Shown: positions 27,658 through 37,126, numbered from the stretch's first letter. The stretch: 64,000 bases of DNA from Leeuwenhoekiella nanhaiensis (GCF_002744755.1 NZ_KZ319287.1:248001-312000), one strand, 5' to 3'. The notes: generated from the sequence alone by a model not told the origin. Translations and numbers: made by a program.

Positions 27658-28467
27658 ATGGAGAAAATATATTTCTGGAAGTATTTGATAAATGATAAGT
27701 ATGAAATTTCAACTGCTGAAACAAGAGTGGAAATTCATTCAGTCATCAACTCAGAGGATTTTAAAAAGTTGGGAATTTTTCATTTAACTAAGTTTTTTAT
27801 AAACAGTTATGATATTTTTCAAATACCTGAAGATATCGATTCTAAAATTGAAGAACTCTTACAAAACTTTAGCATAGGTGAATTAAAGCGTGAATTACTA
27901 ATTTATGGCTGTTCTTTACAAAGTCAATTTGCAGAAAACTATAATATTTTAAAAGATGATCTTCTTGAAGATTTTGATCTAGAATACAAAGAATTTAAAA
28001 AACTACTTGCAGTTTTAAGAAGCTATTTGTTTGCTGATAATCTCAAAAATCTTCCAACTATAACATTTAAGACATTTTCAGAAGGGAATGTAAACATTAA
28101 AAATTTCTTTGTAATTAAAGATATTTATGAAGCTATTTGCGAAGGCTTCGATCTTAAAAAAGAAAACTTTGAAGAGCGCAGCAGGAATTTATTGGAAATG
28201 ACTAATAGAATTAAGGTTGAAAAATATTCCGAAAAGGTTAAGGTGGATTTTATCAGATGCTTATACGATTTTTTAACAAGCCTTGGATTTGAGAATGTAA
28301 ATGCATTGAAATTCATAGGCGTTTTTTTCAAGCTATTTCAAATTCAACTTAATAATAATGAGGATGAATTGGAAATTTATGATAATCTAGAAGACAATTT
28401 AAAGTCAATAGATTTAAAAAACCTGACTCATTACATCAAAAGGCCACCTAACTTTTCCTATTACTAA
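27658..28467 (+). CDS. Unknown element-encoded protein
   Basis: 269 residues, not recognised. Acidic, Lys/Glu/Leu/Phe-rich and predicted almost wholly helical; no signal peptide, no membrane segment, no Cys cluster. It starts 55 bp after the integrase and ends before a hairpin, so it may be an accessory of the recombination module (for example a regulator of excision as in other Bacteroidota elements), but that is only positional. Strong AT bias like its neighbours. Confidence 0.6.
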   Translation: MEKIYFWKYLINDKYEISTAETRVEIHSVINSEDFKKLGIFHLTKFFINSYDIFQIPEDIDSKIEELLQNFSIGELKRELLIYGCSLQSQFAENYNILKDDLLEDFDLEYKEFKKLLAVLRSYLFADNLKNLPTITFKTFSEGNVNIKNFFVIKDIYEAICEGFDLKKENFEERSRNLLEMTNRIKVEKYSEKVKVDFIRCLYDFLTSLGFENVNALKFIGVFFKLFQIQLNNNEDELEIYDNLEDNLKSIDLKNLTHYIKRPPNFSYY

Positions 28468-28469
28468 TA

Positions 28470-28511
28470 TTGAAACAAAAAGCACTCGCTTTTAAATTTT
28501 TCTTGTTTCAA
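28470..28511 (+). terminator. Terminator-like nested hairpin
   Basis: Outer arms TTGAAACAA / TTGTTTCAA enclose an inner hairpin AAAAGC-actc-GCTTTT followed by AAATTTTT. It lies directly after the stop of the unknown gene. Confidence 0.5.
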
Positions 28512-28581
28512 AAATACCCTTTAACACTACATAATTTTGTAATCGAAAAATAGAATTAACTATTTTTTTAATATTAAAATT

Positions 28582-29385
28582 ATGAGTAATCAAATTCAAT
28601 TTTATCAGGATTCAAAAATTTCTTGGACAGACAAGACTTGGAATCCTTGGAGAGGCTGTAACAAGGTATCAGCCGCGTGTAAACATTGTTATATGTTCAG
28701 ATACTATAGCAATAGAGGTATCAATCCGAATTTAGTAGTTAAACAGGAAGGAGTTTTTGATAAGCCATTAAGAATGGACAGAGGATCAAAAATATTCACT
28801 TGTAGTATGTCAGATTTCTTTCACGAGGGAGCTGACGAATGGAGGGCTGATGCCTGGGAGATTATAAAGAAGACTCCTAATCATAGTTATTTGATTCTAA
28901 CGAAAAGGCCGGAGAGGATTAAAGAAAATCTACCTGAGGACTGGAGTAAGGAAAATTATGGCCACGTATGGTTAGGGGTTACCGTAGAATCTCAAAAAGA
29001 AGTTCATAGAATTCATACTTTGGGAGAGATACCCTGTGAAGTTAGATGGGTTTCTTTTGAGCCATTGTTAGGTAATATAGAGTTAAGCCAACAAGAGCTC
29101 GAAATATTGGACTGGGCTGTTATAGGAGGTGAATCTGGGTATAAAAATCAAGTTAGAAAGACAGAATTGTCTTGGTACAATTCCCTAATGTTTCAAATTA
29201 TGGGGTATGGTATACCATTATTTTTTAAGCAATTAGGTAGTTATTACCATTATGAAGAACTGAAGCTTAGAGATTGGCACGGTCAAGAGTATTGTGAAAA
29301 CTTTCCAGGAAGATATAAGATTAGACAGTACCCCAAGTATTTGTATGGAGAAGAAGAGATTAACCATTTAAAAAAAGCAATATAA
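28582..29385 (+). CDS. DUF5131 / phage Gp37-Gp68 family protein
   Basis: 267 residues. 'ISWTDKTWNPWRGC' followed by C-x6-C-x2-C (GCNKVSAACKHCYM), and 'GGESG' plus 'FFKQLG' near the C-terminus, mark the phage Gp37/Gp68 (DUF5131) family, which has a radical-SAM-like Cys arrangement. Its reaction is not established to my knowledge. It often sits in phages and integrative elements. The downstream DUF3987 gene starts 1 bp after its stop, so they are one operon. Confidence 0.85.
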   Translation: MSNQIQFYQDSKISWTDKTWNPWRGCNKVSAACKHCYMFRYYSNRGINPNLVVKQEGVFDKPLRMDRGSKIFTCSMSDFFHEGADEWRADAWEIIKKTPNHSYLILTKRPERIKENLPEDWSKENYGHVWLGVTVESQKEVHRIHTLGEIPCEVRWVSFEPLLGNIELSQQELEILDWAVIGGESGYKNQVRKTELSWYNSLMFQIMGYGIPLFFKQLGSYYHYEELKLRDWHGQEYCENFPGRYKIRQYPKYLYGEEEINHLKKAI

Positions 29386-29386
29386 T

Positions 29387-30736
29387 ATGGATGTAGTACA
29401 AAATAAACAAAAAGTGACTTTTGAGGGTTCATCATCAGTTACTGCGACAGCAAATTCTACAGAATACATACCAAATGATGTGTATATGAATTTGCCAGAA
29501 CCATTAAAGGAGATTACAGAACAGTTTCAAGGTAGAGAAAGAGATATAATATTACTATCCTCATTGGGAGTTATAAGTGGGTGTATGCCAAATGTATTTG
29601 GGATTTATGCAAATCAAAGATATTATCCAAACCTATACATTTTTGTTATTGCACCCCCTGCTTCAGGGAAAGGCAGTATGAATTGGGCTAAAAAATTAGT
29701 GGAACCAATTCACGAGGAAATTGTTGGAGAGAGCAAAAGAAAAATTTCTGAGTTTAGAAATATTGCTAATAATGAAAATATTCCAGAACCAAAGCTTGAA
29801 ATTAAACTAGTACCTGGAAATACAAGTTCGTCTAAATTTTACACCCATTTAGAGAGAGCAGAAGATGCTTTAATCATTTTTGAGAGTGAAGCAGATACTT
29901 TGTCGAATATGCTTAAACAAGATTGGGGTAATTTTTCAGATTTATTGAGGAAAGGGTTTCATCACGAAACTCTTTCAATAAGTAGGTCAACTGAAGACAG
30001 GTTTTTTGAAATTAAAGATCCCAAATTATCAATAATAGTATCAGGTACTCCAAATCAAGTTAAGCCATTAGTTGACTCAAAAGAGAATGGCCTATTTAGC
30101 AGGTTTATTTATTATTATTTTGATGAAATAAGCAGCTGGAAGGATGTGAGCCCAAATGCTTACAGAGTAAGTTATGATGATTTAATGGCTGAAAAAGCAA
30201 TAGTTGTTAAAGAATTAAGTGATAAGCTTAAAAGTTTAAAAAAGGTTGAAATTAAATTGACTAGAGAACAATGGAACTTTTTTCAAATGAAGATGAGTAA
30301 AATTAATGACCTAATTGTAAAAACCGAAAAAGTAGATTTTCTTTCCATAGTTAGGAGATTAGGTGTAATTGCTTTTAGGTTGATATGTATATTAACAGTT
30401 TTAGAAAAAAATCTTGAAATTGAAGATGAGGAATCTGTTCTAGTTGCTAGTGATATTCACGTTGAAATAACCTTCGAGTTAGTAAATGTGTTGTTGGAAC
30501 ACTCCTTGAAAGTATTTGACAAGTTCGACAATAAAGGTGTTGCCTTAAATATGCAAGAAAGAGAATTAATTAGTCTATTACCGAATGAATTTAAGAGAGG
30601 AGAAGGACTTGAAATATCAAATAGTATAGGAATACCGGAGAGAACTTATGATGAGATTTTAAAGAAGTGGAATGTTATGAAAATTATTCAAAAAGTATCT
30701 CACGGGAATTATAAAAAGATAATTTTCAATAATTAA
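29387..30736 (+). CDS. DUF3987 protein (primase/helicase-like)
   Basis: 449 residues. Walker A-like 'APPASGKGS' (about 90-98) in a RecA/helicase-like core, then 'FESEADTLSNML' and 'SIIVSGTPNQV', which are DUF3987 features. These proteins are found in phages and islands, usually with primase or helicase roles in replication. No Toprim or primase domain is fused to it here. In one operon with the DUF5131 gene. Confidence 0.8.
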   Translation: MDVVQNKQKVTFEGSSSVTATANSTEYIPNDVYMNLPEPLKEITEQFQGRERDIILLSSLGVISGCMPNVFGIYANQRYYPNLYIFVIAPPASGKGSMNWAKKLVEPIHEEIVGESKRKISEFRNIANNENIPEPKLEIKLVPGNTSSSKFYTHLERAEDALIIFESEADTLSNMLKQDWGNFSDLLRKGFHHETLSISRSTEDRFFEIKDPKLSIIVSGTPNQVKPLVDSKENGLFSRFIYYYFDEISSWKDVSPNAYRVSYDDLMAEKAIVVKELSDKLKSLKKVEIKLTREQWNFFQMKMSKINDLIVKTEKVDFLSIVRRLGVIAFRLICILTVLEKNLEIEDEESVLVASDIHVEITFELVNVLLEHSLKVFDKFDNKGVALNMQERELISLLPNEFKRGEGLEISNSIGIPERTYDEILKKWNVMKIIQKVSHGNYKKIIFNN

Positions 30737-30778
30737 GATTTGCAAGATCTGCAAAGTTTGCAGTTTAAAGTATTTGAT

Positions 30779-30802
30779 AAGCGGGCATTAGCCCGCTTTT
30801 TC
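30779..30802 (+). terminator. Rho-independent terminator
   Basis: Stem AAGCGGGC / GCCCGCTT with loop ATTA and T5 tail, 42 bp after the DUF3987 stop. Confidence 0.85.
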
Positions 30803-30857
30803 ATTTCCATATGATATATAATTAACATTAATATTTATAAAATTAAATACGATTATT

Positions 30858-31721
30858 ATGAACTTAAGAAAGTCAGAAAGAAGAAGAGCCAAGATTAAAA
30901 TGGCTTTACAAGGATCAGCTGGAAGTGGGAAAACCTACTCCAGTTTACTATTAGCAAAAGGATTAATCAATGGAGATTTTTCTAAGGTAGCCATTGTAGA
31001 TAGTGAAAATGGAAGTGCAGATTTATATGCTCATTTGGGCCAGTATAATGTACTCTCATTATCACCACCTTTTACACCAGAGAAGTATATTCAAGCTATA
31101 GATGTATGTCTCAAATCTGGGATGAAAGTGATTATCCTAGATTCAATTTCTCAGGTGTGGGATGAGCTATTAGATTTTCATTCCAAGCTTCCGGGTAATT
31201 CATTTTCGAATTGGAATAAGGTTACACCTCGTCAACGTGCATTTGTAGACAAAATTTTACAGGCAGATGCTCACATTATAGCTACAATGAGAACCAAGCA
31301 GGATTATGTATTGAACCAGAAAGATGGAAAATACATCCCTGAAAAAGTAGGCTTAAAGGCTGTACAAAGGGATGGAGTAGATTATGAATTTACTTTAGTA
31401 TTTGATATAGACTCTAAACATTTTGCTGTTGCCAGTAAAGACAGAACCAATTTATTCTCTGGTAAGCCTGAGTTTACTATCAATGCTGCTACAGGAAAGA
31501 AGATTCTGGAATGGTGTAATGATGGTGAAACCTTAGAGGATACCAGACTCAAAATTCTGAATTGTAAAGATCTGGAACAATTAAGAACCTTGTACCAGCA
31601 ACACTATAGTACTCAGGAACTAGCTGCAGACTTCAAACTTAAGAAGGAAACTATAGAAGCTAAAACACATTTATTGAACCCTCAAAAAATAAGTCAAAAT
31701 GGACATAGTGCACACTCTTAA
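30858..31721 (+). CDS. Sak4-like RecA-fold ATPase (phage nucleotide-binding protein)
   Basis: 287 residues. Walker A 'GSAGSGKTYSSLLLAKG' (about 19-35), 'AIVDSENGSADLY', Walker B 'VIILDSISQVWDELL', and sensor-like 'IIATMRTKQDYVL'. This is the AAA_24 group that includes phage Sak4 single-strand annealing ATPases. A role in recombination or replication of the element is expected. The C-terminal 60 residues are an extra helical tail. The next gene overlaps it by 23 bp. Confidence 0.85.
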   Translation: MNLRKSERRRAKIKMALQGSAGSGKTYSSLLLAKGLINGDFSKVAIVDSENGSADLYAHLGQYNVLSLSPPFTPEKYIQAIDVCLKSGMKVIILDSISQVWDELLDFHSKLPGNSFSNWNKVTPRQRAFVDKILQADAHIIATMRTKQDYVLNQKDGKYIPEKVGLKAVQRDGVDYEFTLVFDIDSKHFAVASKDRTNLFSGKPEFTINAATGKKILEWCNDGETLEDTRLKILNCKDLEQLRTLYQQHYSTQELAADFKLKKETIEAKTHLLNPQKISQNGHSAHS

Positions 31722-32709
31722 ACCAGATATGGAATTAACTCCAGTAAAATCTACAAACCTCATAGTATATGATACAGGGGATGATATTGTAAATAAAAAT
31801 CCATTTATAGAGGCTAATACTAAAAGTGTTAGCCTTTCACATTTACAAAGGGATTGTATTATTCCTGTATTCAGCAAGGACAATGAAAAGACCATTGCTC
31901 ATCAGGAATATATAGAAGCAGTTCAGGAATCTGTAAGTAAAATTTTTTCACATCATAGAATAGAAGCCCCAGAGATGCGTGTTAGCCATCAAATTAAAGG
32001 CAGAACACCTAGTGCAATTTATAAGGCAGCAAAAGACCTCCTAGAGCACGAGAAGACCACATATTATGAGAGAATGGCTTTCATTATACGTGTACCTAGT
32101 ATAACTCAAACTATTAATGGTAATAGGTTGGCTTTAACTATAGGTGGGGTTAGATCTTACAACAAGGAAAATCTTTACAGCAAGAAGTCTGTAGAGAAGT
32201 TCCAGGTATTTATAGGGTTCCAAAATATGGTGTGCTGCAATTTATGTATTAACACAGATGGTTTTTCTTCTGAATTGCGGGTTAGTGGAGTTAATGAACT
32301 TACCGGTAAGGTGCAAGAGTTAATCTCAAACTATGATGCAGAAAAACATCTAAGGGAGCTGGAAACTCTCACTCAATATAGCCTTACTGAATCTCAGTTT
32401 GCACAGCTAGTTGGAAAGGCAAGGCTATACAACTATCTGCCTAAAGAACAGAAATCTGAAATACCACCTTTATTACTCAATGATGGGCAGGTTACAGCTA
32501 TAGCAAAAGATTATTATCAGGATGAAAGGTTTTGCATAAATGAAGAAGGTAATATCAACCTTTGGAATGTATATAATCTCTTTACTTCAGCTAATAAGAG
32601 TAGCTATATAGACACCTTCTCAGATAGGAATGTCAATGCATTTGAATTTACAAATGGTTTGGCAAAAACTCTCAATGGTAATTCTAACTACCATTGGTTT
32701 TTGAGTTGA
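31699..32709 (+). CDS. DUF3871 family protein
   Basis: 336 residues resembling the Bacteroidota DUF3871 family (related to DUF932 phage/plasmid proteins): 'EMRVSHQIKGRTPSAIYKAA', 'MAFIIRVPSITQTINGNRLALTIGGVR' region, and C-terminal 'NVYNLFTSANKSSYIDTF'. Function unknown; always accessory-genome linked as far as I know. The ATG at 31699 overlaps the ATPase gene by 23 bp; an alternative ATG at 31729 would remove the overlap. Confidence 0.8.
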   Translation: MDIVHTLKPDMELTPVKSTNLIVYDTGDDIVNKNPFIEANTKSVSLSHLQRDCIIPVFSKDNEKTIAHQEYIEAVQESVSKIFSHHRIEAPEMRVSHQIKGRTPSAIYKAAKDLLEHEKTTYYERMAFIIRVPSITQTINGNRLALTIGGVRSYNKENLYSKKSVEKFQVFIGFQNMVCCNLCINTDGFSSELRVSGVNELTGKVQELISNYDAEKHLRELETLTQYSLTESQFAQLVGKARLYNYLPKEQKSEIPPLLLNDGQVTAIAKDYYQDERFCINEEGNINLWNVYNLFTSANKSSYIDTFSDRNVNAFEFTNGLAKTLNGNSNYHWFLS

Positions 32710-32712
32710 GTG

Positions 32713-32746
32713 ATACCCAGTTCTCTTTTGAGGCTGGGTATTTTTC
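32713..32746 (+). terminator. Rho-independent terminator after the DUF3871 gene
   Basis: Stem ATACCCAG / CTGGGTAT with a 13-nt loop and T-rich tail, directly after the stop codon. Confidence 0.8.
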
Positions 32747-32775
32747 TCACTTACCACAAATAAGATCTAATTAGT

Positions 32776-32958
32776 TTAAAGTTCCTCAACAAGTTGAGCA
32801 AGCTCAGGATAGTTTGCTTTTTCAATTGCTTCATCACCATCTAGATGAATCTTTCTAGAGTTAAAATCTTTAGAAACAGGATATGTAGTTAATTTGGAAT
32901 CTGGATAATTTGCATCAAAGAAAGATATAATATCAGGGCTAAGCCAATTTTTCTCTAT
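32776..32958 (-). pseudogene. Open frame without start codon: remnant of a lost gene
   Basis: The minus strand holds about 60 codons with good protein character ('NWLSPDIISFFDANYPDSKL' through 'LAQLVEEL' and a stop) but no ATG, GTG or TTG in frame; the frame is closed upstream by a stop next to the end of the restriction enzyme gene. It is out of frame with that gene. It looks like the 3' end of a gene whose 5' part was removed, or a tail lost by frameshift. Confidence 0.5.
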
Positions 32959-32962
32959 TTAC

Positions 32963-35900
32963 TTATTCAGCTCCAAATATTTTAGGTGTTAATATCTCAA
33001 TTTCAACCTCTGTAGAATCAATTTTTTTATTGTTTTTGTCTTTGTAAAATTGATGAGCATCTTTTGATAATTTAGACATTGTTAAATGATCTTTATTTGA
33101 TTCATCAAACTCAGGAATATTTATATTTTTTACAATATCTACTCCTTTTTGAATATCTATTGTGTAAGCCTCAATTATTTCTCCAATAACTCTAGAATTT
33201 AAAATTCCACATAAATAATGAGCTTCTTCCTCCGAATTAAATGAAACATATAGAACTTTGGAATCAGATAAAACAAGTTTATTTCCTAAATATTCATCAT
33301 CAACTGATGATACAACAGCTGCAGTCATTTCTTTACTCTGTTCTCTCCATAATACCTTATAAGGCATAAATGTATAGTCTCCAACATTATCAAGTCTATA
33401 CCAAGGAAATTGGTCTTTGTCGAAAAATTTTCCGCTTCTTATTCTTGTTTCAAGTAATAAATCTTTAAAATAAAATAACCAATCGTAAGTCTTTTTATAT
33501 TTAACTTTTAAAACCTTGTCTTCAATACCTCTGTATTTTGATTTTCCTGTGGAATTATGGGGCACAACTATATATAAATAAGAATTTAAACCCCATTTAT
33601 CTATATTTCTTCCTCCAGCCATTGGATAAACTAGATCTTTCTCTACAACACCAGGAAAGACACCTAAATCTTTTGCTTTCTGTAATCTAGATCTTTCAAT
33701 TAAGTTTTCAATATGAATATTGTTCCCAACTGTTTTTTTAATATCTACAAGGTAAATACCTTTTGCTCCACAAGGTTCTATTCCTTTTCTTCCTTTATAG
33801 GGGGATTTTCCTAAATATTTTCCAAGATTAACAAACAATGAATTTTTTATAGTAAGCCAAGGACTTCTTAGATTATTATTTATTGGTTGAGCCGAAAGTT
33901 TTTCAAACCCCATTTTCTTTTTTACTGTTGAATAGCTATCTTCAAATGAAATCTTGTTAGATGAAATATTGTAACATTCGAAATAGTTTTCCATAGGATA
34001 TGTCATTTTTGAATTTTTTTCAAAGACATATACAGATGTTCTATTTGAAGCTTCACCTTTAAAAGGATTTACTTTAAGCATATCATAAACTTCTATTATA
34101 GAAAAGGGAATATTTAATCCATCTCGGGATATTATAAATTTTCTAAAACCTTCACCACCTTTTAAAGATTTGACAAATGTTTGTGGTAAAACAAAGGAAG
34201 TTAGACCATTATCTTTTAAATAATGATCTACACAAACATAAGTTACAGCCATTGCAAAATCATCATGACTTGTGATCTTATCATAAGCACTTTTTTCAAA
34301 TATTCCGTAGCTTAACCATATATCTAAAGTAGCTTTTCTATATGTGTCAGACATTGCTTTCCAAGTAATCCAAGGTGGATTACCTATTATAACATCAAAT
34401 TTGCTTTGTGAAAAAAGAGGTGCAAATGAGTTTTTCAAAATAATCGGCCAGAAACCATTTTTACCACTTAAATGTAAATTGTATAATTTGTCATAAAATA
34501 TTTTTGCATATTCAATCTGCTCTGAATTTAATTTGATTTTATTTTCTGAAATCAATAGTTTATGAAATTCATCAAATGACGTATAATCTTTAAGAATACA
34601 AGAGGAAGTAGTTTTTAAAAAGTAATCATTTTCTTCTCGGGTACTAAAAACAGGAATCTCAAATGCTCCAACAACTGTATTTATATCTATTGAATGTTTC
34701 TTTTCTTTTTGTTTAGCGTGAACTGTTGGAACCAGGATAGAATCACACATATATACTGGAATTGTAATTTCCTTTTCTAACTGTGTTATATCACCCAAAG
34801 CTAGAATGTAATTTGCTTTTGCCGAAATAACTGCAATTGGATTTATATCAAAACCTACAATATTTTTTGTGATATTATCTATTAAATCTGTTTGACTTAT
34901 TTTCCCTTTATGCTTTTCAGAAAATTGTTTGACTAAATGTGTCAAAAAAGCTCCCGAACCACAAGTTGGATCCAAAATAGATGTATTAAGTCCACAATCA
35001 TATTTAGATTTTTCAATTGTGAAATCAACTAGCCAATCTGGTGTATAATATTCGCCAAGTAAATGCCTTAAGCCTCTCGGTATTAAGTCCGAATAGATTT
35101 TTTTTAGAACGTCTCCAACAACTTCAGGTTTAATTACAGAAGCTGTTGTCTCAAAAGTATCTAACTCGGTAATAATATCATTTATGAAATCCATTTTTAA
35201 ATCCTCTGCAAGAACAAACCATTCAAAAAAATGAATTTCAAAGAAATTATCTATATAATAATTAGTATAATGATTTCCTGAAAACAAAGATGTAAGCTCA
35301 TTTTTATATTTTGGTTGCTTAGCTTTCTCAGTTGGGTTTGTTAATGACTCAAGTAAATTGTGGACTAAAAGCTTTATTACAATGCTATAATAAGTCTGTA
35401 GGACAAAAAGGGTGTGCCTGATTTCCATATTCTTTGGCAAAGAATACATCTTAATTAAATCATCCTTATACTTTGTGAAATCTGTTTCCTCTTTTCCGTA
35501 AATATCACCAAATATCCTATTCCACTCCTGAAATAATGTTTCAATTCTTGTGTTTGAATTTTTATTACTATTTAATAGTTCATAGAGGTAAAGAATACTA
35601 TTTTTTGAAATATCAGAACTTGATGAAAATGATTGCAAAAGATTTTCTGAAGACAATCTTTTTCTTTTGGTAGATCTTATAAAAAGGAGTAATTTCTTCA
35701 CTCCTAAGTCAAAATCAGTTATTTTTTCAATTTCATAAGTAAGCTCTCTCTTATTTTGAATATGCTTTGGAAATTTTTTTGTTTTCCTGTTTACGAGTAA
35801 ATCAATTACGTTAGTATCTTTTTTATATCTAAAAAAAATAAAGGTTTTTCCGTCAAAGGCAACTCCTACCTTTGAAAGTAATATTTGTTCAAAATATGTA

Positions 35901-36235
35901 TCATCTCCTTTTCCTAGTTCATCTAAACTAAAATTTACCAAGTAAGAATATAACCCCCTATCCTTATCATCTCTTCCATATATTGCCTCATCTTCACCTA
36001 CTTGTGATTTGAATTTTTTGGGTGTTTTAAATTCAAAAATAATATCAGAATAAATACTGTCCGCTCTTCCTCCTTGAAGTGAAGAAACTTCACTTGAGAA
36101 CGATTTCTTTAGCCCATAAAAATCAGAAATACTATCAAGAAAAATATTTGTATTAATTCTTACGTCCTCTTCATTTTGTGAGTTTAGACTATTGTTTTTA
36201 AACTTGGTTATTATTTTACTTATATCAATTTCCAT
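32963..36235 (-). CDS. Eco57I-type restriction enzyme/methyltransferase (type IIG-like)
   Basis: 1090 residues. N-terminal nuclease motif: 'GGRADSIYSDIIFEFKTPK' (about 55-73; D59/D64, E68, K70, PD-(D/E)xK pattern). Helical linker to about 370, then an N6-adenine methylase core: 'LGEYYTPDWLVDF', motif I 'DPTCGSGAFLTHL', 'GFDINPIAVISAKANYILAL', motif IV 'IIGNPPWITW'. The C-terminal about 350 residues should be the DNA-specificity region. One polypeptide cuts and methylates, so no separate subunits are needed. It faces opposite to the rest of the element and is probably self-contained cargo for phage defence. BREX PglX has a similar methylase core, but the N-terminal nuclease and lack of partners argue against that. 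Confidence 0.88.
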   Translation of the reverse strand: MEIDISKIITKFKNNSLNSQNEEDVRINTNIFLDSISDFYGLKKSFSSEVSSLQGGRADSIYSDIIFEFKTPKKFKSQVGEDEAIYGRDDKDRGLYSYLVNFSLDELGKGDDTYFEQILLSKVGVAFDGKTFIFFRYKKDTNVIDLLVNRKTKKFPKHIQNKRELTYEIEKITDFDLGVKKLLLFIRSTKRKRLSSENLLQSFSSSSDISKNSILYLYELLNSNKNSNTRIETLFQEWNRIFGDIYGKEETDFTKYKDDLIKMYSLPKNMEIRHTLFVLQTYYSIVIKLLVHNLLESLTNPTEKAKQPKYKNELTSLFSGNHYTNYYIDNFFEIHFFEWFVLAEDLKMDFINDIITELDTFETTASVIKPEVVGDVLKKIYSDLIPRGLRHLLGEYYTPDWLVDFTIEKSKYDCGLNTSILDPTCGSGAFLTHLVKQFSEKHKGKISQTDLIDNITKNIVGFDINPIAVISAKANYILALGDITQLEKEITIPVYMCDSILVPTVHAKQKEKKHSIDINTVVGAFEIPVFSTREENDYFLKTTSSCILKDYTSFDEFHKLLISENKIKLNSEQIEYAKIFYDKLYNLHLSGKNGFWPIILKNSFAPLFSQSKFDVIIGNPPWITWKAMSDTYRKATLDIWLSYGIFEKSAYDKITSHDDFAMAVTYVCVDHYLKDNGLTSFVLPQTFVKSLKGGEGFRKFIISRDGLNIPFSIIEVYDMLKVNPFKGEASNRTSVYVFEKNSKMTYPMENYFECYNISSNKISFEDSYSTVKKKMGFEKLSAQPINNNLRSPWLTIKNSLFVNLGKYLGKSPYKGRKGIEPCGAKGIYLVDIKKTVGNNIHIENLIERSRLQKAKDLGVFPGVVEKDLVYPMAGGRNIDKWGLNSYLYIVVPHNSTGKSKYRGIEDKVLKVKYKKTYDWLFYFKDLLLETRIRSGKFFDKDQFPWYRLDNVGDYTFMPYKVLWREQSKEMTAAVVSSVDDEYLGNKLVLSDSKVLYVSFNSEEEAHYLCGILNSRVIGEIIEAYTIDIQKGVDIVKNINIPEFDESNKDHLTMSKLSKDAHQFYKDKNNKKIDSTEVEIEILTPKIFGAE

Positions 36236-36491
36236 TTAATTTCAATCTTGTTTTAAGTCAAAGATAAATTTTTAAATCACCTCGTGTAATTTTAGTTCTG
36301 GTTTTACATTAAACGAATCATCTGAAAATTTCTATTAGGGAAGTTTAAATTGTGATATAGCCTTTTTAAATAAGGATTTAATCAGATCAGTGCCCTGGAT
36401 TTAACTCAAATATTTTTTTTAAATTTTTTGTGAAGTTTAAATAATACGTGTATGTGATATTCCTTCAAATCTACCCCACCCCTTTCAAACC

Positions 36492-36518
36492 GCACTAATT
36501 ACCCCCACCCATTAGTGC
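36492..36518. repeat. Hairpin with C-rich loop
   Basis: Perfect 8-bp inverted repeat GCACTAAT / ATTAGTGC around the loop TACCCCCACCC. No T-run follows, so it does not look like a terminator. Confidence 0.7.
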
Positions 36519-36562
36519 AGGGATAAACTTTTCTGTACCTGAATAAATATTAATTCAATTTA

Positions 36563-36597
36563 TAGTCTTTTCAGTCTAGTCATTCATCTAGTCTTTT
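36563..36597. repeat. Iteron-like TAGTC direct repeats
   Basis: TAGTCTTTT at 36563-36571 and 36589-36597 with a third TAGTC at 36577-36581; spacing 14 and 12 bp. Located 50-85 bp before the 36648 gene. Confidence 0.45.
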
Positions 36598-36647
36598 AAG
36601 CTATAGTTGTATTGATCAGGTTTTTATCAACTCAAATATTTTATACA

Positions 36648-37046
36648 ATGGTTAGAATTGTTGGATTTAAACAAAGAGAAAAAGAGGATGGTACACCATT
36701 CTTTATTTTAGAATTACAGGGAGGCATTGAGATGACTCTAAGTAAGGAAACAGGGCAGTTTTATGCTACAGCTAAAAAGGCTTACGTGACAAGTACATTT
36801 GATGAGCAAACTTGTAAAGCTTTAGTAGGTTCTGAAATGCCAGGATCTATTCAAAAGAAAGAAGTAGAGCCTTACACCTATGTTGTACAGGAAACAGGTG
36901 AAGAACTAATACTTCATCACAGATGGGTATTTGTACCAGAATCTGATAATACAGCTAAAGAAGAAAAATTAGTTAATCAGCTAATGGCAGATGACTCTAT
37001 TTTTTCTAACAATGGGGTTCCTGAATTAGCTCAACAGGCTATTTAA
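36648..37046 (+). CDS. Unknown small element protein
   Basis: 132 residues from ATG 36648; the longer frame from 36612 is not needed. 'MVRIVGFKQREKEDGTPFFI' and following segments are beta-strand rich at the N-terminus with a helical C-terminus; no signal peptide. An OB-like or similar small fold is possible but not recognised. It precedes the RadC-like gene on the same strand, with a long-loop terminator in between. Confidence 0.7.
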   Translation: MVRIVGFKQREKEDGTPFFILELQGGIEMTLSKETGQFYATAKKAYVTSTFDEQTCKALVGSEMPGSIQKKEVEPYTYVVQETGEELILHHRWVFVPESDNTAKEEKLVNQLMADDSIFSNNGVPELAQQAI

Positions 37047-37055
37047 TTATTAATT

Positions 37056-37118
37056 AATCCTTCCACATTTGTTGAACCACTATACTAGGTGTTTTACAGA
37101 TTTGGAAGGATTTTTATT
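37056..37118 (+). terminator. Long-loop terminator-like inverted repeat
   Basis: AATCCTTCCA (37056-37065) pairs with TGGAAGGATT (37103-37112), followed by TTTATTTTTT-like sequence. The loop of 37 nt is unusually long. Confidence 0.5.
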
Positions 37119-37126
37119 TTTTACTT

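Larger units (their letters stand above)
36236..36647. other. Non-coding region with hairpin and TAGTC repeats
   Basis: No gene is visible. It is very AT-rich except for a pyrimidine-rich stretch (about 36470-36520) with runs CCCCACCCC and CCCCCACCC. It holds the two elements listed separately and the promoters of the divergent restriction enzyme and 36648 gene. Position and content would suit a replication or transfer origin, but this is not shown. Confidence 0.5.

Noticed and set aside
32963-36235. BREX or DISARM system based on the large methylase
   Set aside because: No PglZ, BrxC, BrxL, helicase or phospholipase-like partner is nearby; the N-terminal nuclease motif fits a stand-alone type IIG enzyme.
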